A program made the position numbers and the translations under genes. This document shows positions 1 to 9,706 of a stretch of 64,000 nucleotides of DNA, one piece after another. The stretch lies in the NCBI GenBank assembly GCA_017306245.1, contig JAFKIY010000003.1, positions 124,001-188,000 of the forward strand, read 5' to 3'. This stretch comes from Micrococcales bacterium. Lineage in GTDB: Bacteria; Actinomycetota; Actinomycetes; Actinomycetales; Microbacteriaceae. The notes below the pieces were generated by a model. The model made no database searches. It was not told where the DNA came from and saw only the letters and a program-made list of their open reading frames with translations. Position 1 is the stretch's first letter; the number at the start of each line of letters is the position of its first letter.

Positions 1-39
1 GACGCTGAACTGATGCGCGAAATCGACATCACCGAGTAA
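1..39 (+). CDS. C-terminal tail of an unidentified protein (partial)
   Basis: Only the last 12 codons are inside the window; they end in LMREIDITE and a TAA stop. A strong hairpin follows 40 bp downstream, which fits the end of a transcription unit. In related genomes genes such as serA or ilvC often precede leuB, but this tail is too short to assign. Confidence 0.6.
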   Translation, partial: DAELMREIDITE

Positions 40-78
40 CAGGCCCGCGAAGCTGGCAGCGGATCGCCGGGCGCGACA

Positions 79-107
79 GCGGCCCGGCAGAATACCTGCC
101 GGGCCGC
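79..107. terminator. Strong hairpin, likely bidirectional terminator
   Basis: A perfect 12-bp stem (GCGGCCCGGCAG and its complement) encloses a 5-nt loop AATAC. No T-tract follows, as is common in high-GC actinobacteria. It lies between the partial gene on the left and the convergent DUF6458 gene, so it could end both. Confidence 0.7.
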
Positions 108-128
108 CCTGTCGTGCCCCCGTGACGC

Positions 129-392
129 TTAGAGGAGCGGGTCAGAGGTACTGCTGTCCGACCGCGTCTCGCGCTCGGTCACCTGCTCACCCCGCCCGTC
201 GATGTGACGCACGGTTTCCGTGCTCGAACGCTTCCGCAGGACGAGAATCAGCGAAATGACGAACACGACGACCCCGGCGCCCATCAGAATGTAGCCGATC
301 ATGTCGAAGTCGACCCAGGCGTTGTCGAGGTTGATCGCGAACGTTGAGATAGCTCCGATCACGAAGAGGGCTATTCCGGATCCAATTCCCAT
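129..392 (-). CDS. DUF6458-type small membrane protein
   Basis: This 87-residue protein begins MGIGSGIALFVIGAIS. It has two hydrophobic segments at about residues 5-20 and 31-51, separated by a short acidic loop (NLDNAWVDFDMIG), then a basic stop-transfer (RKR) and a hydrophilic C-terminal tail rich in Thr, Ser and Asp. The pattern matches the small actinobacterial DUF6458 family of unknown function. Assignment is by length, N-terminal motif and topology. It is a single gene between convergent and divergent neighbours, with an upstream gap of about 110 bp for its promoter. Confidence 0.8.
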   Translation of the reverse strand: MGIGSGIALFVIGAISTFAINLDNAWVDFDMIGYILMGAGVVVFVISLILVLRKRSSTETVRHIDGRGEQVTERETRSDSSTSDPLL

Positions 393-501
393 TGTCTCTG
401 TTCCTTTCCCTAGAGCTCCTCACCATTCCGGTACCGCATGTGATTTCCCTGTGTGAAGGCTGGATGCTCTCTGTGCCGGTCTGCCGGATAGGCTCGGTCC
501 C

Positions 502-2415
502 GTGAAGCGACTGCCCCGACATCTCACCGCGGCGGTCGCAGCATTTCTCCTCGCTGTTCCGCTCGCCGTCGTGCTTGGCGGTGCGGCGATCGACGGGCCA
601 GCGGCGGCCCCAGCAGGGGTGCAGGATTTCACATTCGACTCGTACTCGGCCGACTACTACCTCGCGCGCGACGCCGAAGGCCACTCGACGCTGCGCACCG
701 TGGAGACGTTCGTCGCGAGATTCCCCGACGTCGACCAGAACCGGGGCATGATCCGCGCCATCCCGAACGACTACGACGGCGTTCCCTTGCACACGACCGT
801 GCTGTCGGTTGTGGATGAGGACGGCGTCGCAGTGCCGTACGAGGAAACGGTCGCCGGCGGGTTCACCGAACTCGCACTCGGAACCGACGAGTACGTTCAC
901 GGGCGCACCACCTACACGATCAGCTACACGCAACACAACGTGGTGAGGGCGTTTCCGGACACGAACGACGACGAGTTCTACTGGGACACGAACGGCACAG
1001 GGTTCAACCAGCCGTTCGGGTCCGTTTCCGCGCGCGTCCACCTCGACCCGGCTCTCACCGAGTTCCTGACCGGCAACACCGCGTGTTACCGCGGCGTGCA
1101 GGGTTCGACGGACACGTGCCAGATCACCCACGCACCGGATGCCGCCGGCGACCTGTTCACGGCATCCGTGCGAAACCTCGGGCCGGGCGAGAACCTCACC
1201 GTGGTCATCGGGTTCGCGCTGGGAACATTCGTCCAGGTGCCCGCAGAGGAGAACAGCAACGGAGGCGATCCGCTGGCCCCGTTCCAGCCGCAGATCACCC
1301 CGGCACCGTGGTGGTCGACTCTCGGCGCGATCCTCGCCTCGGCCTTCGCCGTTCTCGGCTCGGCGTTCACGATTGTCTGGCGGTTCGTCACGCCGAAGTC
1401 CGCCAAGGGCCGGGGCATCATCATCCCGCAGTACACGGTGCCGAAGGATCTGAATCTTCTCGAGGCCGCGGACATCCTCGGACGCCGCTGGTCCGGGGTC
1501 CCTGCGCAAATCGTGAGCTTCGCCGTGCGGGGAAAGCTGCGCATCCTCGACTATCCCGTGACCCGGAGCGGCGCTACGTACACGCTTCAGTTGCTCGACG
1601 ACACGGGCGTCGACGAGGAGGAGCGGGCCCTGCTTGCCGCGATTTTCGGCTCTCTTGATGTCGGCGCGGTGCAGGAGGTGGGCGTGATCGATGACGCAGC
1701 GGCCCGTGCGATCAGTTCGGTGAGTGCCCGCGCCCGCGGTCGTGTGATCGGCAGAGGTTTCAAGGCGAAGCGGAAGTCGCGCGTCGGATTCATTCTCGCC
1801 GGTGTGATGTTTCTGCTCATTTTCGTGGCCGCCGCGTTCTTCCTGTTCGCCGCGTTCTCCTTCGCCTTCAGCGGGTGGTGGCTCCTGGCCATCTTCCTTT
1901 CCTTCCTCGCCGTGTTCGTGTGCGCCGGTTTCGCCTGGCGCCCGGCAGTGTTGACCGAATCCGGGGCCGAAAGGCGGGACTACCTGCTGGGAATGCGCGA
2001 CTACCTGCAGCTCGCCGAAGCGGACCGGTTTCGGATGCTGCAAAGCCCGGAAGGCGCCGAGCGCGTTCGCGTGGAGGGGCTCGACGTCACGAAACCCGCC
2101 GACAAGGTGAAACTGTACGAGAAGCTCCTGCCGTTCGCGGTGCTGTGGGGAATCGAGCGGGAGTGGGCGAAAGAACTCACCATCGCCTACGGGAATGCGG
2201 CGCCCGACTGGTTCGTGTCGCGCAACGGATTCGATCCGATCCTGTTCTCCAGCGCCCTCAGCACCCTCTCCACGACAAGCATCGCCCGGTCAACCCCGTC
2301 GACCTCCTCCGGCTCATCGTGGTCGGGCAGCGGCGGCGGCAGCTTTTCCGGCGGTTCCGGCGGCGGGGGCTTCTCCGGCGGTGGCGGCGGGGGCGGAGGC
2401 GGCGGAGGGCGTTAG
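502..2415 (+). CDS. DUF2207 domain membrane protein
   Basis: The 637-residue protein starts at GTG. An N-terminal signal segment (about residues 8-37) is followed by an extracellular DUF2207 domain (about 45-235) that opens with the family-typical stretch QDFTFDSYSADYYLARDAEG. One membrane segment lies near 270-295 and a hydrophobic pair near 430-475. The tail from about 598 is almost pure Gly/Ser, the usual end of DUF2207 proteins. Function is unknown; the family is envelope-located. A paralog with the same layout lies at 54021-55838. It stands alone, 42 bp upstream of leuB. Confidence 0.88.
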   Translation: MKRLPRHLTAAVAAFLLAVPLAVVLGGAAIDGPAAAPAGVQDFTFDSYSADYYLARDAEGHSTLRTVETFVARFPDVDQNRGMIRAIPNDYDGVPLHTTVLSVVDEDGVAVPYEETVAGGFTELALGTDEYVHGRTTYTISYTQHNVVRAFPDTNDDEFYWDTNGTGFNQPFGSVSARVHLDPALTEFLTGNTACYRGVQGSTDTCQITHAPDAAGDLFTASVRNLGPGENLTVVIGFALGTFVQVPAEENSNGGDPLAPFQPQITPAPWWSTLGAILASAFAVLGSAFTIVWRFVTPKSAKGRGIIIPQYTVPKDLNLLEAADILGRRWSGVPAQIVSFAVRGKLRILDYPVTRSGATYTLQLLDDTGVDEEERALLAAIFGSLDVGAVQEVGVIDDAAARAISSVSARARGRVIGRGFKAKRKSRVGFILAGVMFLLIFVAAAFFLFAAFSFAFSGWWLLAIFLSFLAVFVCAGFAWRPAVLTESGAERRDYLLGMRDYLQLAEADRFRMLQSPEGAERVRVEGLDVTKPADKVKLYEKLLPFAVLWGIEREWAKELTIAYGNAAPDWFVSRNGFDPILFSSALSTLSTTSIARSTPSTSSGSSWSGSGGGSFSGGSGGGGFSGGGGGGGGGGGR

Positions 2416-2457
2416 CGGTCGCGGTACGCTGGAACCCCAGCAATTGACGGAGGTTTC

Positions 2458-3510
2458 ATGTCGCGCACGCTCGATCTCGCCGTGATTGCCGGCGACGGAA
2501 TCGGCCCTGAGGTGATCGCCCAGGCGGTGATCGCGCTGCGCGCTGCAATGCCCTCCGATGTCTCGGTGACGACCACCGAATATCCGTTCAGCGCCGCCCA
2601 CTACCTCGCCACGGGCACGATTCTGGGCGACGACGATCTTGCTGCGCTGCAACAGCACGATGCCATCCTTCTCGGCGCGGTCGGCGGCGACCCCCGGGAC
2701 GAGCGTCTCGCCGGAGGCATCATCGAACGCGGGCTTCTGCTCAAGTTGCGTTTCGCGTTCGACCACTACGTGAACCTTCGGCCGACCCTGATCCTGCCGG
2801 GGGTGGAGAGTCCGCTGCGCGACCCCGGGGTCGTCGATTTCGTGGTCGTGCGAGAAGGCACGGAAGGACCGTACGCCGGCACCGGCGGCAGCATCCGCAC
2901 CGGAACACCGCACGAGATCGCGAGCGAAGTGAGCGTCAACACCGCGTTCGGCGTGGAGCGGGTCGTGCGTTTCGCGTTTGACAAGGCGGAATCCCGTCGC
3001 AGGAAGCTCACCCTCGTGCACAAGACGAACGTGCTGGTGTTCGCAGGCTCGCTGTGGCAGCGCACCGTCGATGCTGTCGCGGCGGAGCATCCGGATGTGG
3101 AGGTCGGCTACCTGCACGTCGATGCGGCGACGATTCACCTGGTCACAAATCCGAGTAGATTTGACGTGATCGTCACCGACAACCTCTTCGGCGACATCAT
3201 CACCGACCTGGCGGGCGCTATCAGCGGCGGCATCGGTTTGGCGGCATCCGGAAACATCAACCCGGACGGTGCCCACCCCAGCATGTTCGAGCCGGTTCAC
3301 GGTTCCGCCCCGGACATTGCCGGCAAGAATGTGGCCGACCCCACAGCGGCCATCCTCTCGGCGGCGCTCCTGCTCGAGCAGCAGGGGTATCCGGAAGCGG
3401 CGGCGAAAGTGACCGCCGCGGTGACCGCGGACCTCGCCGAACGGGGGACCGGCCACCGCGCGACGAGCGACATCGGCGCCGCAATCGCCGAACGCATCGC
3501 CCAGAACTAG
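2458..3510 (+). CDS. leuB: 3-isopropylmalate dehydrogenase
   Basis: It oxidises and decarboxylates 3-isopropylmalate to 2-oxoisocaproate in leucine synthesis, using NAD and a divalent metal. The 350-residue length is normal. Visible motifs are GDGIGPEV near the N-terminus, the substrate arginine region [35 protein letters not shown] with the catalytic lysine, the metal-binding [13 protein letters not shown] and the nucleotide-binding [10 protein letters not shown]. The start is supported by ACGGAGG six bases upstream. ilvE follows 39 bp later in the same direction, so a branched-chain amino acid unit is likely. leuC and leuD are about 31 kb away. Confidence 0.96.
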   Translation: MSRTLDLAVIAGDGIGPEVIAQAVIALRAAMPSDVSVTTTEYPFSAAHYLATGTILGDDDLAALQQHDAILLGAVGGDPRDERLAGGIIERGLLLKLRFAFDHYVNLRPTLILPGVESPLRDPGVVDFVVVREGTEGPYAGTGGSIRTGTPHEIASEVSVNTAFGVERVVRFAFDKAESRRRKLTLVHKTNVLVFAGSLWQRTVDAVAAEHPDVEVGYLHVDAATIHLVTNPSRFDVIVTDNLFGDIITDLAGAISGGIGLAASGNINPDGAHPSMFEPVHGSAPDIAGKNVADPTAAILSAALLLEQQGYPEAAAKVTAAVTADLAERGTGHRATSDIGAAIAERIAQN

Positions 3511-3549
3511 ACCAACCACTACCGACCGGAATTTCACGAAGGACCGACC

Positions 3550-4686
3550 ATGACGAACACCACGGACACCGCCGACACCGCCACCGCGGATGCCGGTGCG
3601 ACGAAACTCGACTGGGAGGTCACCCGGAACCTGGTCGCCAAAAGCCCGCAGGAACGGGCGGAAATCCTTGCGAACCCCGGCTTCGGCACGCACTTCACCG
3701 ACCACATGATCGACATCTGCTGGTCGGAGCGCGGCGGGTGGCACCGGCCGCGCGTGCAACCGTATGGGCCGATCACGCTCGACCCGGCGGCGGCCGTGCT
3801 GCACTACGGGCAGGAGATCTTCGAAGGTCTGAAGGCGTACCGGCATGAGGATGGCTCGATCTGGTCGTTCCGGCCTGAAGCGAACGCGGCCAGGATGCAG
3901 CGGTCGGCCCGGCGCCTCGCACTGCCCGAGCTTCCGAGCGAGTACTTCCTTGACGCGTTGAAGCAGCTCATCGCGGTCGACGGTGACTGGGTTCCGTCGG
4001 CACCGGAGACGAGCCTGTACCTGCGGCCCTACATGTTCGCGAAGGAGGCGTTCCTCGGGGTGCGGCCCGCGCACAAGGTCGCGTTCTACGTGATCGGCAG
4101 CCCCGCCGGCGCCTACTTCCACGGCGGGATCGCGCCCGTCTCGATCTGGCTGTCCACGAACTATGCCCGCGCGGGCAAAGGCGGAACCGGAGCGGCGAAG
4201 ACCGGCGGCAACTATGCGTCGTCCCTCATCGCGCAGGCTGAGGCAACCGAGCAGGGTTGCGCGCAGGTCATGTTCCTGGACTCGGCCGAAGGGAAATACC
4301 TCGAGGAGCTTGGCGGAATGAACATCGTGCTCGTCTACAAGGACGGCACGCTTGTGACCCCGCAGTCGGAGAGCATCCTCGAAGGCATCACGCGGGATTC
4401 GGTCCTGCAGCTCGCCCGGGATCGCGGGCACACCGTCGAGCAGCGGCGGGTGACGATCGACGAGTGGCGTGAAGGGGCCGCCTCCGGCGACATCGTCGAG
4501 GTGTTCGCGTGCGGTACCGCCGCCGTCGTCACGCCCATCGCCCAACTGAAGGCGGCCGATTTCACGATCGGTTCCGCGGATGCCGCGGCGGGCGAAATCA
4601 CGATGTCGCTGCGCACGGAACTCACCGACATCCAGTACGGGCGCGCAGAGGACCGCCACGGCTGGCTGACGAGGCTCAGCCAGTGA
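3550..4686 (+). CDS. ilvE: Branched-chain amino acid aminotransferase
   Basis: It performs the last transamination in Leu, Ile and Val synthesis and the first step of their breakdown, using PLP. The 378-residue protein has the class IV fold markers: FEGLKAYRHEDG near 92-102, KTGGNYASS with the PLP lysine at about Lys217, and EELGGMNI. The size and the PYGPITLDPA region match actinobacterial IlvE. It is preceded by an AAGGACC ribosome site. Its stop overlaps the start of the downstream FAH-family gene by 3 bp, indicating translational coupling. Confidence 0.95.
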   Translation: MTNTTDTADTATADAGATKLDWEVTRNLVAKSPQERAEILANPGFGTHFTDHMIDICWSERGGWHRPRVQPYGPITLDPAAAVLHYGQEIFEGLKAYRHEDGSIWSFRPEANAARMQRSARRLALPELPSEYFLDALKQLIAVDGDWVPSAPETSLYLRPYMFAKEAFLGVRPAHKVAFYVIGSPAGAYFHGGIAPVSIWLSTNYARAGKGGTGAAKTGGNYASSLIAQAEATEQGCAQVMFLDSAEGKYLEELGGMNIVLVYKDGTLVTPQSESILEGITRDSVLQLARDRGHTVEQRRVTIDEWREGAASGDIVEVFACGTAAVVTPIAQLKAADFTIGSADAAAGEITMSLRTELTDIQYGRAEDRHGWLTRLSQ

Positions 4687-5450
4687 AGATCGCGCGCTTC
4701 AGCGTCACCGGCGATGACCCGCGCTTCGGGATTGTGGATGACGAAGAGCTCGTCGTGCTCGCGGGAGACCCGATGTTCAGCGGTTTCGGCACGACGGGGG
4801 AGCGGGTCGCGCTCGCCGGTGCGAAGCTGCTCGCGCCGGTCATCCCGAGGTCCAAGGTTGTGTGTGTCGGCATGAACTATGCCGCGCACAAGGCGGAGCT
4901 GCACGCGGATACCCCGAACAATCCCCTCATCTTCCTGAAGCCGAATACTGCGGTGATCGGGCCGGGCGACACGATCCAGATTCCTCCGGTGGACGGCCGG
5001 ATCGTGCACGAAGGCGAACTCGCGATCGTGATCGGCAGCATCGCCAAGCTCGTGAAAGCTGCGGACTGGGAGGAGTACGTGTTCGGGTACACGATCGCGA
5101 ACGACATTTCGGCGCGCGACGTCATGTTCGCCGATGGACAGTGGGCGCGGGCGAAAGGGTACGACACGTTCTGCCCGCTCGGACCGTGGATCGAGACCGA
5201 GCTCGACACGGGCAGCCTGGAGATCCAAACCTTCGTGGACGGCGAGCCGCGCCGCCACGGCAACACCGCGGACATGCTGTACAAGATTCCGGAGATCATC
5301 GAGTTCGCCTCGAGCGTGTGGACGCTCCTGCCCGGCGACGTGATCTGCACGGGGACTCCTGCCGGCCTCGGCGGGTTCACGGATGGCCAGACCGTCGACA
5401 TCACGATCGAGGGCATCGGCACGCTGAGCAACCCCGCGCGCAACCGCTGA
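4683..5450 (+). CDS. Fumarylacetoacetate hydrolase (FAH) family protein
   Basis: The family acts on 2-oxo-4-enoic or acylpyruvate-type substrates in a metal-dependent fold. The start is GTG at 4683, overlapping the ilvE stop (GTGA arrangement); an upstream in-frame extension lies inside ilvE and is rejected. The 255-residue protein shows CVGMNYAAHKAEL, the metal-binding HEGELAIVIG, DISARDVM, KGYDTFCPLGPW and the family signature GDVICTGTPAGLG. Coupling to ilvE and the position before gltX recur in actinobacteria, but the substrate cannot be told from sequence. Possible activities are acylpyruvase, oxaloacetate tautomerase or a catabolic isomerase/hydrolase. Confidence 0.88.
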   Translation: MKIARFSVTGDDPRFGIVDDEELVVLAGDPMFSGFGTTGERVALAGAKLLAPVIPRSKVVCVGMNYAAHKAELHADTPNNPLIFLKPNTAVIGPGDTIQIPPVDGRIVHEGELAIVIGSIAKLVKAADWEEYVFGYTIANDISARDVMFADGQWARAKGYDTFCPLGPWIETELDTGSLEIQTFVDGEPRRHGNTADMLYKIPEIIEFASSVWTLLPGDVICTGTPAGLGGFTDGQTVDITIEGIGTLSNPARNR

Positions 5451-5480
5451 CCCGACAGCTCCCGCACACCAGTTCCACAA

Positions 5481-5540
5481 TGCGCAGGTTTGTTAACAAT
5501 GCGGATGCTGTGGCGGGCGCATTGTTAACAAACCTGCGCA
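5481..5540. repeat. Perfect 23-bp inverted repeat with inner TTGTTAACAA palindrome
   Basis: The arms 5481-5503 and 5518-5540 are exact reverse complements, separated by 14 nt (GATGCTGTGGCGGG). Each arm holds the palindrome TTGTTAACAA. It lies between the FAH gene and the amine oxidase gene. It lacks a T-tract but could end transcription, serve as a double operator, or be a dispersed palindromic (REP-like) unit. Confidence 0.9.
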
Positions 5541-5594
5541 CCGTTGGGAAAACTGAGTCGGGAGGGAGGATGCGGGAACTGGCAGAGTGGGGTC

Positions 5595-6968
5595 ATGGCG
5601 AGTCACACGAATGGCCCACACGTGATCATCGTGGGTGCGGGCGTCGCGGGCCTCAGTGCAGCGCGCGTGCTCGCCGAATCCGGGAATGCGGTCACGGTGC
5701 TCGAGGCGCGGAACCGCGTCGGCGGGCGCCTGGAGAACGGGCAGACCGCGGACGGGCAGTGGGTCGAGTTGGGCGGCCAGTGGATCGGCCCGACGCAGGA
5801 CCGCATGTACGAACTCGTCGCCGAACTGGGATTGACGACCCTTCCCCTCTATAACGAGGGAAAGACTGTCGTTAAACTGGGTGGGAAGCGAACCCTCATG
5901 GGAGCGACGAAAGGCTCGATCCCGAAGCTGAACCCGTTCGCGCTCGCCGACCTCGGGCTGGGTCTGGCAAAGTTCGCACGACTGTCCGCCACGGTAAACC
6001 TTGAGAAGCCGTGGCTCACCCCGAAGGCGAAGGACCTCGACTCGAAGACTTTCGCGAGTTGGATCCGCAGCAACCTGCGCACGGTTGGTGGTCGTGCCTA
6101 CTTCCAGATCGCCTGCGAAGCGGTCTTCGCCGCGGAACCCTCAGACCTTTCGCTGTTGCACGCAGCGTTCTACTCAAAATCGGGGAGCGACCTGGAAACG
6201 CTCATGTCGGTCGATCAGGGTGCGCAGCAGGACCGCATCGACGGCGGGTCGGTACTCATCGCCGAGCGGCTCGCTGAGCGGGTGCGAGAAGCCGGGGGTG
6301 ACATCCGGCTGGGCCAGATCGTGCGGATGATCGCGCAGGACGCCGACACGGTAACCGTGACAACGCGCGCAGGTGAAGCCTTCACGGGTGACCAGGTGAT
6401 TGTGGCCCTGCCTCCGACTCTCGCGGGGCGGCTCGACTACGAACCGGCTATGCCAGGTTGGCGCGATCAGCTCACCCAGCGTGTGCCGGCCGGGTCGGTC
6501 ATCAAGCAATACCTCGTCTATGAGCGGCCATTTTGGCGCGATGCCGGGCTCAACGGGCAAGCAGGCAGCTCCACGGGGCCCGTGAAGGTCACGTTCGACA
6601 ACACGGCGCCGGGCGCGGCCCGCGGAATCATGATGGGTTTCCTCGAGGGAGCGGAAGCACGCAGCTGGGCGAGGGGCACCGCCGACGAGCGGCGCGGTGC
6701 CTTCATCGAATCACTCGTCCCGTTGTTCGGTGAAGAGTGCCGGCATCCGATCGAATACCTTGAGAGGGACTGGATGGCCGAAGATTTCACACGCGGATGC
6801 TACGGCGCGCACTTCGCACCCGGCGTGTGGACGGCATACGGTCCGGCGCTGACCGAGCCGGTGGGGCGCATCCACTGGGCGGGCGCCGAACACGCGAGCG
6901 TGTGGAATGGCTACATGGAGGGGGCGGTACGTTCCGGCGAGGAAAGCGCGAGGCGGCTGCTCGCCTAG
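5595..6968 (+). CDS. Flavin monoamine oxidase family protein
   Basis: This FAD-dependent amine oxidase has 457 residues from ATG at 5595; an earlier in-frame start at 5544 would begin inside the spacer after the palindrome. The N-terminal Rossmann motif reads [17 protein letters not shown] followed by [11 protein letters not shown], the GG doublet typical of MAO/polyamine oxidases. The C-terminal FAD motif is [20 protein letters not shown]. No signal peptide is seen, so it is cytoplasmic. The amine substrate is not predictable. Its TAG stop forms the first bases of the gltX -10 box. Confidence 0.9.
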   Translation: MASHTNGPHVIIVGAGVAGLSAARVLAESGNAVTVLEARNRVGGRLENGQTADGQWVELGGQWIGPTQDRMYELVAELGLTTLPLYNEGKTVVKLGGKRTLMGATKGSIPKLNPFALADLGLGLAKFARLSATVNLEKPWLTPKAKDLDSKTFASWIRSNLRTVGGRAYFQIACEAVFAAEPSDLSLLHAAFYSKSGSDLETLMSVDQGAQQDRIDGGSVLIAERLAERVREAGGDIRLGQIVRMIAQDADTVTVTTRAGEAFTGDQVIVALPPTLAGRLDYEPAMPGWRDQLTQRVPAGSVIKQYLVYERPFWRDAGLNGQAGSSTGPVKVTFDNTAPGAARGIMMGFLEGAEARSWARGTADERRGAFIESLVPLFGEECRHPIEYLERDWMAEDFTRGCYGAHFAPGVWTAYGPALTEPVGRIHWAGAEHASVWNGYMEGAVRSGEESARRLLA

Positions 6969-6971
6969 AAT
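6966..6971 (+). promoter_or_regulatory. Probable leaderless promoter (-10) of gltX
   Basis: TAGAAT lies 7 nt before the gltX ATG, the spacing expected for a leaderless transcript. The first three bases are the stop codon of the amine oxidase gene. No convincing Shine-Dalgarno is present. Confidence 0.55.
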
Positions 6972-6978
6972 TGCAGGG

Positions 6979-8469
6979 ATGACTGCCACTTCTGCTCCCG
7001 CTCCCGTGACCACAGCGACCGGGTCCGACATCCGGGTACGGTTCTGCCCCTCGCCGACCGGGACGCCGCATGTCGGCCTCATCCGCACGGCGCTGTTCAA
7101 CTGGGCGTACGCGCGCCACACGGGCGGCACACTCATCTTCCGCATCGAAGACACGGATGCCGCCCGCGACAGCGAAGAAAGCTACGAGCAATTGCTCGAC
7201 GGCCTGTCCTGGTTGAACATCACGTGGGACGAAGGCGAAGGCGTCGGCGGGCCGCATGGGCCGTACCGCCAGTCGCAGCGCGATGACATCTACCAGGGCG
7301 TCATCGAGAAGCTGCGCGCGTCCGGACACCTGTATGAGAGCTTCGCGACGGGTGAGGAGATCGAGGCGCGCAACGTCGCGATCGGCCGCGACCCCAAGCA
7401 GGGTTACGACAACTTCGAGCGCGACCTCACCGAGGAACAGCGCGCCGCCTACCGTGCGGAGGGCCGCGAACCGGCACTGCGCCTGCGCGTGCCCGACACC
7501 GATCTCGGTTTCACCGACCTCGTGCGCGGGGACATCACGTTCCCGGCCGGCAGTTTCACCGACTTTGTCGTCGTTCGGCCCAACGGCAAGCCACTGTATA
7601 CGTTCGTGAATCCGGTCGATGACGCGCTCATGGGCGTCACCCACGTTCTTCGCGGCGAAGACCTGCTCTCCAGCACACCCCGCCAGATCGCCCTGTACCA
7701 CGCCCTCATCGAGATCGGCGTCGCAAACGCGATCCCGCGCTTCGGCCACCTGCCGTACGTCATGGGCGACGGAAACAAGAAGCTCTCCAAGCGGGACCCC
7801 GAGTCGAGCCTGTTCCACCACCGCGACCGCGGCTTCATCCCCGAGGGGCTCATCAACTACCTCGCGCTCCTCGGCTGGTCGATCGCCGCCGACCGCGACG
7901 TGTTCACGATCGACGACATGGTCGCAGCATTCGACATCGCCGACGTGAACCCGAACCCGGCCCGCTTCGACCTGAAAAAGGCGGAGTCCATCAACGGCGA
8001 TCACATCCGCATGCTCGCGGTGGACGATTTCGCCGACCGGATGCTGCCCTACCTAGGCGACCTCGTGCAGACTGACGCGCAGCGGGATCTGCTGCGCCGC
8101 GCCGCTCCGCTCGTGCAGGAGAGGATGCAGCTGCTCGGCGAAGCGCCGGGATTGCTCGCGTTCCTGTTCACCGCGGACGACGACCTGGAATTCGAGGCGG
8201 ATGCCCTGCCTGGCGAGGGCGGGCCGAGCGTTCTGGCGATCTCCACTCGAGCGCTTTCTGCCCTCGGCGACTGGACGGTCCCCGCCATCGAGGCGACCCT
8301 GCGCGGCGCCCTCATCGACGAACTCGGGCTGAAACCGAGGCTCGCCTTCGGCCCGCTGCGCACCGCGATCTCCGGTCGCCGCATCAGCCCGCCGCTGTTC
8401 GAGTCGATGGAACTGCTCGGCAAGGAGTCCACGCTCGCCAGAATCGAGCGGCTGGCGAACCGTTTGTAG
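6979..8469 (+). CDS. gltX: Glutamyl-tRNA synthetase
   Basis: It charges tRNA-Glu (and tRNA-Gln where a transamidation pathway is used). The 496-residue class I synthetase begins MTATSAPAP; the ATG at 6979 is chosen because a -10 box sits 7 nt upstream. The HIGH-type motif is in [20 protein letters not shown] and the KMSKS-type motif is KLSKRD. Length and order fit bacterial GluRS. tRNA-Gln(CTG) is 2.3 kb downstream and tRNA-Glu(CTC) is about 6.7 kb downstream. Confidence 0.96.
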   Translation: MTATSAPAPVTTATGSDIRVRFCPSPTGTPHVGLIRTALFNWAYARHTGGTLIFRIEDTDAARDSEESYEQLLDGLSWLNITWDEGEGVGGPHGPYRQSQRDDIYQGVIEKLRASGHLYESFATGEEIEARNVAIGRDPKQGYDNFERDLTEEQRAAYRAEGREPALRLRVPDTDLGFTDLVRGDITFPAGSFTDFVVVRPNGKPLYTFVNPVDDALMGVTHVLRGEDLLSSTPRQIALYHALIEIGVANAIPRFGHLPYVMGDGNKKLSKRDPESSLFHHRDRGFIPEGLINYLALLGWSIAADRDVFTIDDMVAAFDIADVNPNPARFDLKKAESINGDHIRMLAVDDFADRMLPYLGDLVQTDAQRDLLRRAAPLVQERMQLLGEAPGLLAFLFTADDDLEFEADALPGEGGPSVLAISTRALSALGDWTVPAIEATLRGALIDELGLKPRLAFGPLRTAISGRRISPPLFESMELLGKESTLARIERLANRL

Positions 8470-8515
8470 GGCGGGCCACCCTCGGCAAGCGACGAAAGCG
8501 GAGAAAGCGGAGAGC

Positions 8516-9658
8516 ATGAAGGAAATGACTGCGGCGATTCACGCCGGCGAAAGTGTGGACCGGACGACGGGCGCACTTGCTGCTCCCATCTATCAGACGG
8601 CGACGTTCGCGTTCGAGTCGGCGCAGGCCAAAGAAGACGCCGTGGATGCCTCGATGGAGGGCTCGCCCGACGCGTACTTCTACTCGCGCACCTCGAATCC
8701 GACAAATCGCGTGCTGGAGGAGAAAGTCGCGGCGCTGGAGGGTGCGGAGGATGCGCTCGCGTGCGCCTCGGGTATGGGGGCGATCAGCGCCGTGCTCTTC
8801 AGCCAGTTGACCGCCGGCGACCACCTGGTGCTCTCCGACAACCTGTTCGTCATCACCGAGATTCTCATCAACCAGACGCTTCGCCCGCTCGGCATCGAGG
8901 TGACGCCGGTCGACATCTCCGATCTGGAGGCGATCCGTGCTGCCATTCGACCGAACACCCGGATGATCTTCACCGAATCGATCACGAACCCGTACATGCG
9001 TTTCGCCGACCTGAGCGCGATCGCGGAGATTTCGCGTGATGCCGGGGCCAAGTTCGTCGTCGACAACACGTTTTTCACGCCGTCGCTGCTGAAGCCGCTC
9101 GCCTTCGGTGCCGACATCGTGGTGCACTCGGCGACGAAGTACCTGAGCGGGCACGGCGATACCGTGAGCGGCATCGTTGCGGGCAGCGCGGCAGACATGG
9201 GTCTTGCACGCATCCAGATGGATGCCCTCGGTGCCGCGGCCTCTCCCTTCAACTCGTGGCTTGTCGCCCGCGGGGTGCGCACTCTGCCGTTGCGCATGCG
9301 CCAGCATTCCGCTAACGGCCACGCGATCGCCGAGGTGCTGCGCGACCACCCCGAGGTCGACTGGGTGCGCTACCCGGGTCTCGACACCGATGCTGCTCAC
9401 GACGTTGCGTCAAAGTACATGCCGAATGGCTTCGGCGGCATGATCTCGTTCCGCATGACGAAGGGCAAGCCGGCGATGGCGACGTTCTGCGAGTCGCTCG
9501 AACTGGCGGGGGTCGCCGTGAGCCTGGGCGATCTGCACACACTCGCCTACCCGATGCCGAAGCGTGATTTCATGGTGCGGCTCTCGGTGGGCTGCGAGGA
9601 TCCGGACGATCTGATCGCGGACGTGACCCAGGCACTCGACAAGGTTGCTGCGCTGTAG
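8516..9658 (+). CDS. PLP-dependent transsulfuration enzyme (Cys/Met metabolism family)
   Basis: The 380-residue protein is of the cystathionine gamma-synthase/lyase and O-acyl-homoserine sulfhydrylase family. It has the start AIHAGE, the TATFAFES and YSRTSNPTNRVLEEKVAALEG region, ASGMGAISAV, VVDNTFFTP and the PLP lysine in HSATKYLSGHGD. The C-terminus LSVGCEDPDDLIADV is the family end. Which reaction it runs (methionine gamma-lyase, cystathionine gamma-lyase or sulfhydrylation) cannot be decided here. It is a lone gene, convergent with the VOC gene. Confidence 0.9.
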   Translation: MKEMTAAIHAGESVDRTTGALAAPIYQTATFAFESAQAKEDAVDASMEGSPDAYFYSRTSNPTNRVLEEKVAALEGAEDALACASGMGAISAVLFSQLTAGDHLVLSDNLFVITEILINQTLRPLGIEVTPVDISDLEAIRAAIRPNTRMIFTESITNPYMRFADLSAIAEISRDAGAKFVVDNTFFTPSLLKPLAFGADIVVHSATKYLSGHGDTVSGIVAGSAADMGLARIQMDALGAAASPFNSWLVARGVRTLPLRMRQHSANGHAIAEVLRDHPEVDWVRYPGLDTDAAHDVASKYMPNGFGGMISFRMTKGKPAMATFCESLELAGVAVSLGDLHTLAYPMPKRDFMVRLSVGCEDPDDLIADVTQALDKVAAL

Positions 9659-9706
9659 GGCCGTGATGCGGGAGGCGCCTCGCGAGACGGGCCGACCGCC
9701 CGTAGC

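Noticed and set aside
187..2043. 618-residue minus-strand open frame opposite the DUF2207 gene
   Set aside because: Arg/Glu/Gly-rich composition typical of the antisense frame of a high-GC gene, with no domain; the plus-strand protein has a signal peptide and known domain.
2290..2412. GGC-rich repeat-like run
   Set aside because: It encodes the Gly/Ser tail of DUF2207, repeated in the paralog; not a DNA repeat element.
2314..4659. 781-residue minus-strand open frame across leuB and ilvE
   Set aside because: Fully antisense to two certain genes; no motif or plausible start.
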